A stretch of DNA of 64,000 nt, from positions 62,001 to 126,000 of the forward strand of contig NZ_JAHCMB010000117.1 of the NCBI RefSeq assembly GCF_019904155.1, read 5' to 3'. Shown one piece after another: positions 16,952-25,065 of this stretch. The stretch comes from Paenibacillus sinensis. GTDB taxonomy: Bacteria > Bacillota > Bacilli > Paenibacillales > Paenibacillaceae. The number at the start of each line of letters is the position of its first letter. Position 1 is the first letter of the stretch. Made by a program: the position numbers and the translations under genes. The notes below the pieces were generated by a model, which saw nothing but the letters and a program-made list of their open reading frames with translations, did no database searches and had not been told where the DNA came from.

Positions 16952-17269
16952 ATGGAGCAGCATCAACTGACGATGTGTCCGCGATTTGAGTCGGCTTTCT
17001 CTTTTCTGGGGAAACGGTGGAACGGCCTTATTATCCAGACGCTGATGAGCGGACCGAAGCGGTTCAAGGATATCTCCGGCCTGATTCCTCTGATGAGCGA
17101 TAAAATGCTGTCGGAGCGCATGAAGGATCTGGAGAGTGAAGGAATTCTGGTCCGACATGTATATCCGGAGACCCCGGTGCGCATCGAGTATGAGCTGACA
17201 GAGAAAGGCCGTGCGCTGGAGCCGGTCATGCAGCAGATTCAGAGCTGGGCCGAAAAGTGGGTAGAATAG
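16952..17269 (+). CDS. HxlR-family transcriptional regulator
   Basis: The 105-residue winged-helix protein shows the HxlR pattern: CPRFESAFSFLGKRWNGLI, LMSGPKRFKDI, then LSERMKDLESEGILVR and RIEYELTEKGRALEPV. A cysteine at position 9 matches the conserved N-terminal Cys that senses thiol-reactive or redox signals in several HxlR proteins. GAGAGGTGAAGAAC precedes the ATG. The last two residues and the stop codon lie in a tandem repeat that continues downstream. Confidence 0.92.
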   Translation: MEQHQLTMCPRFESAFSFLGKRWNGLIIQTLMSGPKRFKDISGLIPLMSDKMLSERMKDLESEGILVRHVYPETPVRIEYELTEKGRALEPVMQQIQSWAEKWVE

Positions 17270-17341
17270 GCAAAGTGGGTAGAATAGGCAAAATGGGTAG
17301 AATAGGCTAAGCGGGTAAAATGAAAAGATAGTAGAATAGGC
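17254..17341 (+). repeat. 18-bp tandem repeat across the hxlR-type stop codon
   Basis: The unit AAAGTGGGTAGAATAGGC occurs at 17254-17271 and 17272-17289 (identical) and at 17290-17307 (one change), then decays through 17341. The first copy holds the last codons and the TAG stop of the HxlR gene. The repeat probably arose by slippage; the spare copies bring further in-frame stops. Confidence 0.9.
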
Positions 17342-17409
17342 TGCAGCTGATTGAGTTTAACAGCAGCAGGGGCGAGCAGCCCGTAGACGGGCTTTAGCCC
17401 AAACCCAAA

Positions 17410-17438
17410 TGGCGCCGGTTTCGGCGCTAGTTTTTTTT
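17410..17438 (+). terminator. Terminator after the HxlR gene
   Basis: TGGCGCCG and CGGCGCTA arms pair around GTTT and are followed by GTTTTTTTT. It ends the HxlR transcript; no gene is seen between it and 17676. Confidence 0.9.
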
Positions 17439-17675
17439 CACACACAACACCACGTACTGCATACCTCATGCCCGGAAAAAAGTCTTGCACAATCCTTGCA
17501 AACCGGTAATATTATAGAAAACAATATCCGCCTATTTGAAAGCGATTTCTCTAATGCTGCTCAAGGTCCACCGCTTCGTTATTGGCTATCGGCCGGTCAC
17601 CATTTCCCTTTGAATGCTAGAGGTTTCCAAACCGGTTCCTTGCTTGATGCGGGAACATTTAGGGAGGCGAGCATA

Positions 17676-18395
17676 ATGAAGACCATTTTGTTCTCGAGAG
17701 AAGCTCCTTATGAACAGGCGGAAGTGACTGAACTCGAATCGGCTTCCGTCAAGGTCCAGCTAATGTACGACAAGGTCCTGCATATGCTGTACAGCCATCT
17801 TCCGTCATCGGTGTGGGACCGGACGATTGGAGTGCCCTACGAAATTATTTCCTCCTTATATAAAGGGTACGGGGAAGGCACGGTTTTTCAGAAGTGGATC
17901 AAAGGCCCCTCCGGCTGGAAGTGCATCGGCTGCGAGCGGCATTGTCTGGAGCAAGGGCAGCGCGGCCAGCCGGAGACGGAAGGACAGCAGCGCACCTACA
18001 CGTTTCACAACGGGAGAAGACAAAGTTTGCTGCTTCAGGTGGTCATCTGGTCGCTGTATGAGAAGACGATGCTGCTGCATCCTTTTTTGGGCGGTGAAGC
18101 CTTTTTGGAGGGAGAAGAGCTGGAGATGATCGCGGCCTATTTCGTTCCGACTTTTGTTCACAATGCCCGGCTGCGCGAGTTGGGCAAACCGTGGAAAGCC
18201 TATACCGATACCGGCATTCGGGTCTATCAGGAATGGGTTTCGGCTCCGGATATTATTCTGCAATGGGATGGCGGTCTGACGGAGGGAAGATGGATGACGG
18301 GCGTATATGTCAATGAAGCAAAATTCGCCGGACTCGGTCCGTATTTGAAAGATGCGGAGGGCAGACGTACTTATATGGATGCATATGTGCATTAA
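17676..18395 (+). CDS. Protein of unknown function with a Cys cluster
   Basis: The 239-residue protein matches no family I recognise. The frame is open from 17409, but that start lies in a terminator; the ATG at 17676 has AGGGAGG 8 bases upstream. It contains a CIGCERHC cluster (Cys83, 86, 90) that could bind a metal or Fe-S centre, although a fourth ligand is not obvious. There is no signal peptide or transmembrane helix, and many Trp and Tyr residues. It sits just before scdA but probably has its own promoter. Confidence 0.7.
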   Translation: MKTILFSREAPYEQAEVTELESASVKVQLMYDKVLHMLYSHLPSSVWDRTIGVPYEIISSLYKGYGEGTVFQKWIKGPSGWKCIGCERHCLEQGQRGQPETEGQQRTYTFHNGRRQSLLLQVVIWSLYEKTMLLHPFLGGEAFLEGEELEMIAAYFVPTFVHNARLRELGKPWKAYTDTGIRVYQEWVSAPDIILQWDGGLTEGRWMTGVYVNEAKFAGLGPYLKDAEGRRTYMDAYVH

Positions 18396-18424
18396 GAACA
18401 CGTTCAACAACTTGACGGAAATGG

Positions 18425-18440
18425 CGTGATTGCGATCACT
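18425..18440. promoter_or_regulatory. Crp/Fnr-type binding site upstream of scdA
   Basis: GTGATTGCGATCAC at 18426-18439 is a GTGA-N6-TCAC palindrome, within the larger GGCG...CGCC inverted repeat. The fnr gene lies nearby at 23512, so oxygen-limited induction of scdA is likely. Confidence 0.7.
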
Positions 18441-18509
18441 CGCCCGCTTGTCTTCAGGAGGTAAGGTTAAGAGGAAGATTCAAACCTTACCTATGAGGAG
18501 GAGAACGTC

Positions 18510-19214
18510 ATGGCCGTTAAACAACCTGTATTTCAACCCGATTCACTGGTTAAAGATATCGTCCTGCAATTTCCGAAAGCATCGGACTATTTTAAAATGA
18601 AGAAAATCGACTTCTGCTGCGGAGGCGCCAAGCCCTTGAAGACTGCTGCGGAGGAGAAGGGCCTGCAGACAGACGCCGTCATCGGTGAGCTGTACGGACT
18701 GCTTGAATCCTACCCTGTACTCGAAGAAGATTATACCTGGAATGAAGCTCCAACTTCACAACTGATCTCTCATATTATTGACAAACATCATGCCTACCTG
18801 CGCCAGGAACTGCCGCTGATCGAACAGAATGTCACCAAGGTATTCCGCGTGCACGGCGAAGATTCTCCGCATCTGGGAGAGGTGTACCGCTTGTTCAATC
18901 AGTTGAAGAGCGAACTATTGGAGCATACCGCACACGAGGAAGAGCATGAGTTTCCGGCGATTGCCGATTATGAGAACGGCAGAGATGCCGCTGCTCTGGC
19001 CTCACTGCGTGAGAGCTTTGTCCACCTGGAAGAGGAACATGACGCCGCTGGGAATATCCTCAGACAGCTTCGCGAAGTTACGAACGATTATCAGCCGCCG
19101 GCACATGCCTGCACCACCTACCGGCTGACCTATGCCCGGCTGGAGGAGCTTGAAGGAATGACATTTGAGCATGTCCATCTGGAGAACAATATCCTGTTCC
19201 CTCGTTATCAATAA
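18510..19214 (+). CDS. scdA: Iron-sulfur cluster repair di-iron protein
   Basis: The 234-residue RIC/YtfE/ScdA-family protein repairs Fe-S clusters damaged by nitric oxide or peroxide. The N-terminal ScdA domain carries the KIDFCCGG motif. The C-terminal hemerythrin-like four-helix bundle has di-iron ligands visible in HIIDKHHAYL, LLEHTAHEEEHEFP, FVHLEEEHD and FEHVHLENNILFP. GAGGAGGAG precedes the ATG. It lies next to the nitrite reductase operon, which fits because nitrite reduction is a source of nitric oxide, and it shares a Crp/Fnr-type site with it. Confidence 0.95.
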   Translation: MAVKQPVFQPDSLVKDIVLQFPKASDYFKMKKIDFCCGGAKPLKTAAEEKGLQTDAVIGELYGLLESYPVLEEDYTWNEAPTSQLISHIIDKHHAYLRQELPLIEQNVTKVFRVHGEDSPHLGEVYRLFNQLKSELLEHTAHEEEHEFPAIADYENGRDAAALASLRESFVHLEEEHDAAGNILRQLREVTNDYQPPAHACTTYRLTYARLEELEGMTFEHVHLENNILFPRYQ

Positions 19215-19228
19215 TGCGTGAGGTTTGC

Positions 19229-19264
19229 AGCCGCCTATTCCGGACTCCGGAAGGCGGCTTTTTT
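19229..19264 (+). terminator. Terminator after scdA
   Basis: GCCGCCT and AGGCGGC arms, with an inner TCCGGA palindrome, are followed by TTTTTT. Confidence 0.9.
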
Positions 19265-19273
19265 GGCGTAGTG

Positions 19274-19392
19274 CTCCATATGGTTCCCCATGCGTTCTCC
19301 GTCAGTCTCCATATGTTCCCATACGTTCCCCATGTATTCTCCATGATACGCTTTGCATGAGTTCTCCACGGATTCTCCGCAGGGTCTCCACA
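19274..19392 (-). repeat. Degenerate 10-11 bp periodic repeat
   Basis: About ten imperfect copies of GTTCYCCATRY follow one another, for example GTTCCCCATGC, GTTCTCCGTCA, GTTCCCATAC and GTTCTCCACG, spaced 10-11 bases apart with one longer gap. No convincing gene covers it. The spacing is close to one DNA helical turn. Confidence 0.6.
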
Positions 19393-19471
19393 ATTGGGAA
19401 ATAGATGTACCTGTGATCGTGAGCCTGACATTTGTCAATAGGCAGGTCCCTTCCTTTTGTTACAAAATGTT

Positions 19472-19507
19472 GTGAAATTATTCACTATTGGTGTGATAGC
19501 GGTCACG
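19472..19507. promoter_or_regulatory. Two Crp/Fnr-type sites upstream of nirB
   Basis: GTGAAATTATTCAC (19472-19485) and GTGATAGCGGTCAC (19493-19506) both fit GTGA-N6-TCAC. Their centres are 21 bp apart, two helical turns, on the same face of the DNA. They lie about 85-120 bases before the nirB start. Confidence 0.75.
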
Positions 19508-19589
19508 CGTATGCTTAAAATTTGAACCGTATAATCTCACTATAAAGTAACTGAGAGCTGTGAGTGAACGCTTTGAGGAGGAGACGAGA

Positions 19590-22016
19590 ATGACTACCGA
19601 ACGCAAAAAATTGGTGCTGATCGGCAACGGCATGGCCGGCGTTGGCACGGTTGAACAGATCATGAAGCTGGGCGGAGCCTACGACATCACGGTGCTGGGC
19701 AGCGAACCCCATCCCAACTACAACCGCATTATGCTGTCTTATGTCCTCGAAGGCAGCAAGACGATCGATGATATTATCCTGAATGACCTGGACTGGTACA
19801 AGGATAACGGCATCGAGCTGCACACCGGAACACGGGCTGTCCGGATTGACGGAGAGGCCCGCCAGGTTGTCGCGGAGAACGGTCATGTCTTCCCTTACGA
19901 CAAAGTCATTATCGCCACCGGCTCGAATTCCTTCATCCTGCCGATTCCCGGCAGCGATAAAGAGGGCGTTGTGGGATTCCGGGATATCGCCGACTGCGAG
20001 CAGATGTTGGCTGCCGCCAAGTCTTACAAGCAAGCGGCTGTTATCGGCGGCGGGCTTCTCGGCCTTGAAGCGGCCAAAGGTCTAGTGAATCTGGGGATGG
20101 ACGTTACGGTCGTCCACCTGATGGAGGACCTGATGGAACGCCAGCTCGATCACACTGCGGCCACGATGCTGAAAGCGGAGCTGGAACGCCAGGGCGTGAA
20201 ATTCGCCATGGGCAAGCAGACGGCGGAGCTGACCGGGGACAGCCGGGTAAGCGGACTGCGATTCAGTGACGGCACGGAACTGGAAGCCCAGTTCGTCGTT
20301 ATGGCGGTAGGCATCAAGCCGAATGTGGAGCTGGCGAAGAACAGCGGAATCGACGTGAACCGCGGAATCGTGGTGAACGATTATTTGGCGACTTCGCTGC
20401 CGGATGTGTATTCGGTAGGCGAATGCACGGAGCACCGGGGAACATGCTACGGCCTCGTGGCGCCGCTGTTCGAACAAGGCAGCGTCCTGGCCAAGCATCT
20501 GAGCGGTGTGGATACCGCTCCGTATGAAGGCTCGGTCGTATCGACCAAGCTGAAAATTTCCGGTGTCGACGTCTTCTCGGCCGGCGAATTCATCGATACG
20601 GCGGAGCATACGGTCATTGCCGCGAAAGACGACTGGAAGCGCACATACAAGAAAATTCTGCTCAAAGACGGTGTGATCGTCGGTGCTGTCCTGTTCGGAG
20701 ATGTAACTGAATCGGCGAACCTGCAGAAGCTGGTCAAGACGGGCGCCGAGATGACGGATGAACTCTACGGCGAGCTTATGGGAACCGGCTGCTGCGGCGG
20801 CGGTGCGAAGAAAGCGTCCTCTGTTGAAACGATGGCCGACGAAGAGATTGTCTGCGGCTGCAACGGCGTAACGAAGAAAGCGATCGTAGACGCCATTCAG
20901 GATAACGGATTTACAACGGTCGACGAGATCAAAGCGTCCACAGGAGCTACCCGATCCTGCGGCGGCTGTAAGCCTGTCGTGGAGCAAATTCTCCAATATG
21001 TGCTGGGAGACGGCTTCCAGCAGAGCGCCAAGACGGGAATCTGCGGCTGCACAACGTTGAGCCGGGATGAGATTGTTGCCGAGATCAAGACCAAAGGGCT
21101 GACTACGACGAAGGAAGTCATGAACGTCCTTGGCTGGAAGCAGGAGGAAGGCTGTTCGAAATGCCGTCCGGCCATTAATTATTACCTGGGTATGATTTAT
21201 CCCGACACGCATGAGGACGAGAAGGAATCGCGCTTTGTCAACGAACGGATGAGCGCCAATATCCAGAAAGACGGCACCTTTACCGTCGTTCCCCGGATGT
21301 ACGGCGGCGTAACGACGCCGGAGGATCTGAAGAGAATCGCGGATGTCTCCATTAAATATGACGTCAAGGTCGTCAAGGTAACCGGCGGTCAGCGTCTCGA
21401 TTTGATCGGCGTCAAGAAAGAAGATGTTCCGAAGGTATGGGAAGAGCTTGATATGCCTTCCGGCTATGCCTACGCCAAGTCGCTGCGTACAGTAAAGACC
21501 TGTGTCGGTTCGCAGTTTTGCCGGTTCGGCACGCAGGATTCGCTCGGCATGGGCGCTCTGCTGGAGCGGAAATACGAGCGTCTCGACTTCCCGGCCAAAT
21601 TTAAAATGGCGGTCAACGGCTGCCCTCGCAACTGCGCGGAATCATGCACCAAAGACATCGGCATCGTCGGCAACGACGGCGGATGGGAGATCTTTATCGG
21701 CGGGAATGGCGGCATCAAGCCGCGCATCGCGGATTCGCTGAGCAAGGTCAAGACGGACGATGAGCTGGTGGAAATTTGCTCTGCGGTTATGCAGTACTAC
21801 AGGGAGACTGGCAACTACCTTGAACGTACTTCCGAATGGGTGGAGCGCATAGGACTTGAGCAGATCAAATCGGTTATTCTGGATCAACCGGAGGAACGCC
21901 GCGCGCTTGCGCAGCGGATCGACTTCGCACTTGCACAAGTCAAGGACCCTTGGAAAAAAATGCTGAACGACGATAAGACCCGCACCGCTCTGTTCGAGCA
22001 TGCGGAGATCCGTTAA
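19590..22016 (+). CDS. nirB: Assimilatory-type NADH nitrite reductase, large subunit
   Basis: The 808-residue protein reduces nitrite to ammonium in the cytoplasm. Domains in order are an FAD/NAD(P)-binding half (GNGMAGVGTVEQI; second nucleotide fold VIGGGLLGLEAAKGL), two BFD-type [2Fe-2S] modules (CGCNGVTKKA...CGGCKP and CGCTTLSRDE...CSKCRP), a ferredoxin-like sulfite/nitrite reductase half, and the siroheme-4Fe4S domain (TCVGSQFCRFG and NGCPRNCAESC). The ATG at 19590 with GAGGAG upstream is preferred to the GTG at 19560. It forms an operon with nirD and nirC, preceded by two Crp/Fnr-type sites. By length it is closest to NasD/NirB of Bacillus. Confidence 0.96.
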   Translation: MTTERKKLVLIGNGMAGVGTVEQIMKLGGAYDITVLGSEPHPNYNRIMLSYVLEGSKTIDDIILNDLDWYKDNGIELHTGTRAVRIDGEARQVVAENGHVFPYDKVIIATGSNSFILPIPGSDKEGVVGFRDIADCEQMLAAAKSYKQAAVIGGGLLGLEAAKGLVNLGMDVTVVHLMEDLMERQLDHTAATMLKAELERQGVKFAMGKQTAELTGDSRVSGLRFSDGTELEAQFVVMAVGIKPNVELAKNSGIDVNRGIVVNDYLATSLPDVYSVGECTEHRGTCYGLVAPLFEQGSVLAKHLSGVDTAPYEGSVVSTKLKISGVDVFSAGEFIDTAEHTVIAAKDDWKRTYKKILLKDGVIVGAVLFGDVTESANLQKLVKTGAEMTDELYGELMGTGCCGGGAKKASSVETMADEEIVCGCNGVTKKAIVDAIQDNGFTTVDEIKASTGATRSCGGCKPVVEQILQYVLGDGFQQSAKTGICGCTTLSRDEIVAEIKTKGLTTTKEVMNVLGWKQEEGCSKCRPAINYYLGMIYPDTHEDEKESRFVNERMSANIQKDGTFTVVPRMYGGVTTPEDLKRIADVSIKYDVKVVKVTGGQRLDLIGVKKEDVPKVWEELDMPSGYAYAKSLRTVKTCVGSQFCRFGTQDSLGMGALLERKYERLDFPAKFKMAVNGCPRNCAESCTKDIGIVGNDGGWEIFIGGNGGIKPRIADSLSKVKTDDELVEICSAVMQYYRETGNYLERTSEWVERIGLEQIKSVILDQPEERRALAQRIDFALAQVKDPWKKMLNDDKTRTALFEHAEIR

Positions 22017-22044
22017 GCCATTACCGGGAAAAGGAGAGAGCACG

Positions 22045-22365
22045 ATGGATACAGCTAAAGCGGTCTATGCGGCCGGCCATATGGAGGATTATTTGAGACA
22101 GATCGGCCGTGTGGTCGTCATTGAAGGCAGGGAGGTCGCGGTCTTCCGCACCTCCCAAGACGAATTCTATGCTCTGGAGAACCGGAATCCGCACCCGAAG
22201 GGCGGTCCGCTGGCTGAAGGGATCGTATCCGGGTACTATCTGTATGATCCTTTGTATGACTGGAAGATCGATCTTCGCACTGGCGAAGTCCAGGCACCCG
22301 ACAAAGGTCAGGCCGCAGTCTTCCCGGTTTATGTGAACGGAGATGAAATCGCAATCGGTATTTAG
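22045..22365 (+). CDS. nirD: Nitrite reductase small subunit
   Basis: The 106-residue Rieske-fold protein is the NirD subunit paired with NirB. The segment AVFRTSQDEFYALENRNPH occupies the usual Rieske position, but the cysteine ligands are absent, as is normal for NirD, so no 2Fe-2S cluster is expected. ATG at 22045 follows AAAGGAGAG; the gene is 28 bases after nirB. Confidence 0.93.
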   Translation: MDTAKAVYAAGHMEDYLRQIGRVVVIEGREVAVFRTSQDEFYALENRNPHPKGGPLAEGIVSGYYLYDPLYDWKIDLRTGEVQAPDKGQAAVFPVYVNGDEIAIGI

Positions 22366-22402
22366 AGGGGAAAGTACGAGAAAATAGGGCGGGGGTAGTT
22401 AC

Positions 22403-23200
22403 ATGTTTACGCAGAGTGTCGAGAATATTATTGAAGCGGCGGTAGCCAAACGGGATAAAATGAATGAAAGTCTGCCGAGGTATGCCTTGGCGGCGCTGCT
22501 GGCTGGCGCGTATGTCGGCATCGGCATCATCTTGATCTTCACCCTTGGAGCGCCTCTGGCTGCGGCCAAGTCTCCTTTTCAGCCTCTGGTTATGGGGGGA
22601 ACATTTGGGATTGCGCTGACGCTTGTCATTTTTGCCGGCTCCGAGCTGTTTACGGGCAATAATATGTTTTTTACCGTCAGCACTCTGGCGGGCAGAACAA
22701 GCGTATGGGATACCATTAAGAACTGGATCGTTGTCTTTATCAGCAATCTGATCGGCGCTTTGCTGCTGGCTTGGCTTATCCAGGGAACGGGATTGTTCAA
22801 GGCTGCCGCACCGGACCATTTGATCTTCGCCTCTGCGGCCAAAAAGATGAGTCTGCCGTTCTCCGAGCTCTTCTTCCGGGGAATTCTGTGCAACTGGCTC
22901 GTCTGCCTGGCGATCTGGATGTCCTCACGCGCTAAGAGCGAAGGTGCGAAGCTTGTGCTGATCTGGTGGTGTCTGCTCGCATTTATCGCCAGCGGCTATG
23001 AGCATAGTGTCGCCAACATGACGCTGCTGAGCGTTGCCCTGCTGCTGCCGAACCATCCGGAGACCGTTACACTGGCCGGCTGGCTTCATAACATGATCCC
23101 CGTCACGCTGGGCAACATCGTCGGAGGCGGTGTATTCGTCGGAATGGCATACTGGCTGATCTCCCCGGTACGCCGAGGCTCCTCCGGTCAAGCAAAGTAA
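22403..23200 (+). CDS. nirC: Formate/nitrite transporter family channel
   Basis: The 265-residue FocA/NirC-family pentameric channel has six transmembrane segments. Family hallmarks are GAYVGIGIILIFTLG near the N-terminus, GSELFTGNNMFFTV and LCNWLVCLAIWMS. It probably brings nitrite in for NirBD or exports excess; formate transport is also possible because pflB lies nearby. The operon position 37 bases after nirD favours nitrite. A terminator follows. Confidence 0.93.
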   Translation: MFTQSVENIIEAAVAKRDKMNESLPRYALAALLAGAYVGIGIILIFTLGAPLAAAKSPFQPLVMGGTFGIALTLVIFAGSELFTGNNMFFTVSTLAGRTSVWDTIKNWIVVFISNLIGALLLAWLIQGTGLFKAAAPDHLIFASAAKKMSLPFSELFFRGILCNWLVCLAIWMSSRAKSEGAKLVLIWWCLLAFIASGYEHSVANMTLLSVALLLPNHPETVTLAGWLHNMIPVTLGNIVGGGVFVGMAYWLISPVRRGSSGQAK

Positions 23201-23236
23201 GAGATGCGTACTGTTCCATAGGTCATAGGTAGTTTT

Positions 23237-23279
23237 AGGTCGCTGCATGTCCCTCTTGGGGCCTGGAGCGGCCTTTTTG
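23237..23279 (+). terminator. Terminator of the nirBDC operon
   Basis: AGGTCGCT and AGCGGCCT arms with an inner GTCCC/GGGGC pairing are followed by TTTTTG. Confidence 0.75.
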
Positions 23280-23306
23280 ATTGCATATTCAGAAGACTTT
23301 ATCGCA

Positions 23307-23332
23307 TAAAAAAAGCGCCCTGCGGGGGCGCT
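23307..23332 (-). terminator. Terminator for the minus strand (fnr transcript)
   Basis: AGCGCCC and GGGCGCT pair around a short loop. The seven-base A-run on the left becomes a U-run on the minus strand. It lies about 180 bases past the fnr stop. The stretch 23333-23511 shows nothing further. Confidence 0.65.
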
Positions 23333-23511
23333 GTTCGGCTTCCTTGACACGAGCCGAAATATACGAGTGTGTATGTTTCACTGAGGTGTAAAGAGGGTAA
23401 TCACTAGACGGCAGCTGATTCGTATTTCTGCAACACGAAATTGAATGAAATCGAGCGAGGCTGTCCATTTCAGAAAGGGAGAAATCCCAATTTCTTAAAC
23501 TTGAATGAGTT

Positions 23512-24228
23512 CTAGATCCGGCAAATTTCGTTAGGGCACAGCTCGCAGTGGCAAATATCCTGAAGCATCTCCAGGTCCTTGATAACGATCATGCCATTCT
23601 CATACTCGACGGCATCCTTCTTGCGGAGATCGCTGAGCATCCGGTTAACGCTCTCCCGCGTCGCTCCGATCATGTTGGACAAGTCGGTATGCGTGATTTT
23701 TTTGTTAATCAGAATTGTATCGCCGTTCTTCTCGCCATAGGTGTTGCTGAGCCGGATAAGCGTGGAGCACAGAGCACCCGGTTTGCCGTACATCATCAGG
23801 TCGCGGAACTTGGTCTGGGTAAGCCGGTGGTGAATGCCCATCCATTTCATGAAATCGATGGCGAAATCGCAGTGCTGGCAGATCAGGATCTCCAGATCCT
23901 TATGCTCGATAACGCCGACTTCGCTTTCTTCGATAACTTCGGCGGTGAAGCTGTGCTTGGTGCTGAAGAAAGGATCCGCTTGGCCAACCATATCGCCGGC
24001 TTGATACATATAAAGGATGAGTTCCTTGCCTTCGTCCGTGGATTTAGTGAGCTTGACCCGTCCCCGCTTCAGATAGAACAGCTTATCCGAATAATCGCCT
24101 TCCCAGAACAAATGCGATCCTTCCGGAACCAGACGATCTTTCATTGTCACAAGCAGTCGGTTGAAGTTTTGTTCGGAGAAGCAGTTCGTATTGCCATGGG
24201 CCTCGATAACATTCGTATGCTCTTTCAT
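23512..24228 (-). CDS. fnr: Crp/Fnr-family oxygen-sensing regulator
   Basis: The 238-residue protein has an N-terminal cyclic-nucleotide-binding-like domain (about 20-140) and a C-terminal helix-turn-helix (about 165-220, with THTDLSNMIGATRESVNRML). The C-terminus carries cysteines at 226, 228, 231 and 236. The 228/231/236 spacing equals that of the [4Fe-4S]-binding cysteines of Bacillus subtilis Fnr, which also sit at the C-terminus, unlike E. coli Fnr. It should activate fermentation and nitrite genes without oxygen. GTGA-N6-TCAC sites precede its own gene, scdA, nirB, adhE and pflB. Confidence 0.93.
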   Translation of the reverse strand: MKEHTNVIEAHGNTNCFSEQNFNRLLVTMKDRLVPEGSHLFWEGDYSDKLFYLKRGRVKLTKSTDEGKELILYMYQAGDMVGQADPFFSTKHSFTAEVIEESEVGVIEHKDLEILICQHCDFAIDFMKWMGIHHRLTQTKFRDLMMYGKPGALCSTLIRLSNTYGEKNGDTILINKKITHTDLSNMIGATRESVNRMLSDLRKKDAVEYENGMIVIKDLEMLQDICHCELCPNEICRI

Positions 24229-24343
24229 AATCGATATCCCCTTTATTCCCTCAGTTTTTCAATAAATTTTAAATTAATTATACAATGAATTCCTGACTTT
24301 GCGTTGAAAAAAACTCGAAAAATAGTGTCTAAATTTCAACATT

Positions 24344-24357
24344 GTGATTAATTTCAC
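24344..24357. promoter_or_regulatory. Crp/Fnr-type site upstream of fnr
   Basis: GTGATTAATTTCAC matches GTGA-N6-TCAC about 115 bases before the fnr start, suggesting autoregulation. Confidence 0.65.
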
Positions 24358-24546
24358 TCAAAAAGCCGGAATTTCAGTGCCATATTTAATAGGTTTTCGC
24401 AATATGCGGGTAAACTGTCGCTCCGAAGGAGTTTTTTTTACTATAAATGATGGGAATGACTTAGGCAACTAGAAAGTGATAGAGTGGCCTGAGGAGCAAG
24501 AGAAAACATCATCATAATGGCAATCGCAGTTCGTGCATGCTGCGCT

Positions 24547-24653
24547 AACGCCGGGCGTCACCGAGGAGTAGAAGTATACATAATGAAGCAATGAGGATGT
24601 AGACGAATAGGAACTAATCCATAGGAAAACCCGGGACGCCCGTCAGCGGCGTT
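24547..24653 (+). ncRNA. Possible structured RNA between fnr and adhE
   Basis: AACGCCGGGCGTC (24547-24559) can pair with GACGCCC plus GGCGTT (24635-24653, with a GTCAGC bulge), closing about 75 bases. The strand is not certain. The pairing is far stronger than its AT-rich surroundings. I recognise no known riboswitch. The rest of 24229-25065 is AT-rich with two Crp/Fnr sites and no supported gene. Confidence 0.35.
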
Positions 24654-24974
24654 TGTTTGCGTTTCTTAATTATTGGGATGTGGCGGTTAGCAGCTAAACG
24701 TCATACAAGTTGCTTAAATAGGCTCAAGAAAAGCAAATGCCTGCTATGAATCTACTTTTTAATAAAAACTTTTGAATATTTAAAAATAGTAGTATTAGCT
24801 TACCGGACTAATTTGCAAGAACCATAATGTGGGAATTTGGGGAAGGTGAAAAAAAGATTCGCGCACGGCAGTCCACTTTCCCTAAGCAAAAGCTTCATTG
24901 TAGGGCTAATGTCACCATGGTAAAATACCCGAAATGTAAGCGCTTTGAAAACTGATCAAAAAAAATTTATACTT

Positions 24975-24990
24975 TGTGAAAGATTTCACT
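24975..24990. promoter_or_regulatory. Crp/Fnr-type site upstream of adhE
   Basis: GTGAAAGATTTCAC (24976-24989) fits GTGA-N6-TCAC. It lies about 80 bases before the adhE start and just upstream of AT-rich promoter-like sequence. Confidence 0.7.
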
Positions 24991-25065
24991 ATACAAGACG
25001 TACATGATATGTTATGATCAGTGTGTAGAGAGGAAACACCACAAATTGACAGGAGGACGAGGGAA

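Noticed and set aside
17409..17675. N-terminal extension of the 17676 protein
   Set aside because: The extension begins at a terminator hairpin and reads through non-coding sequence; a good ribosome binding site supports 17676.
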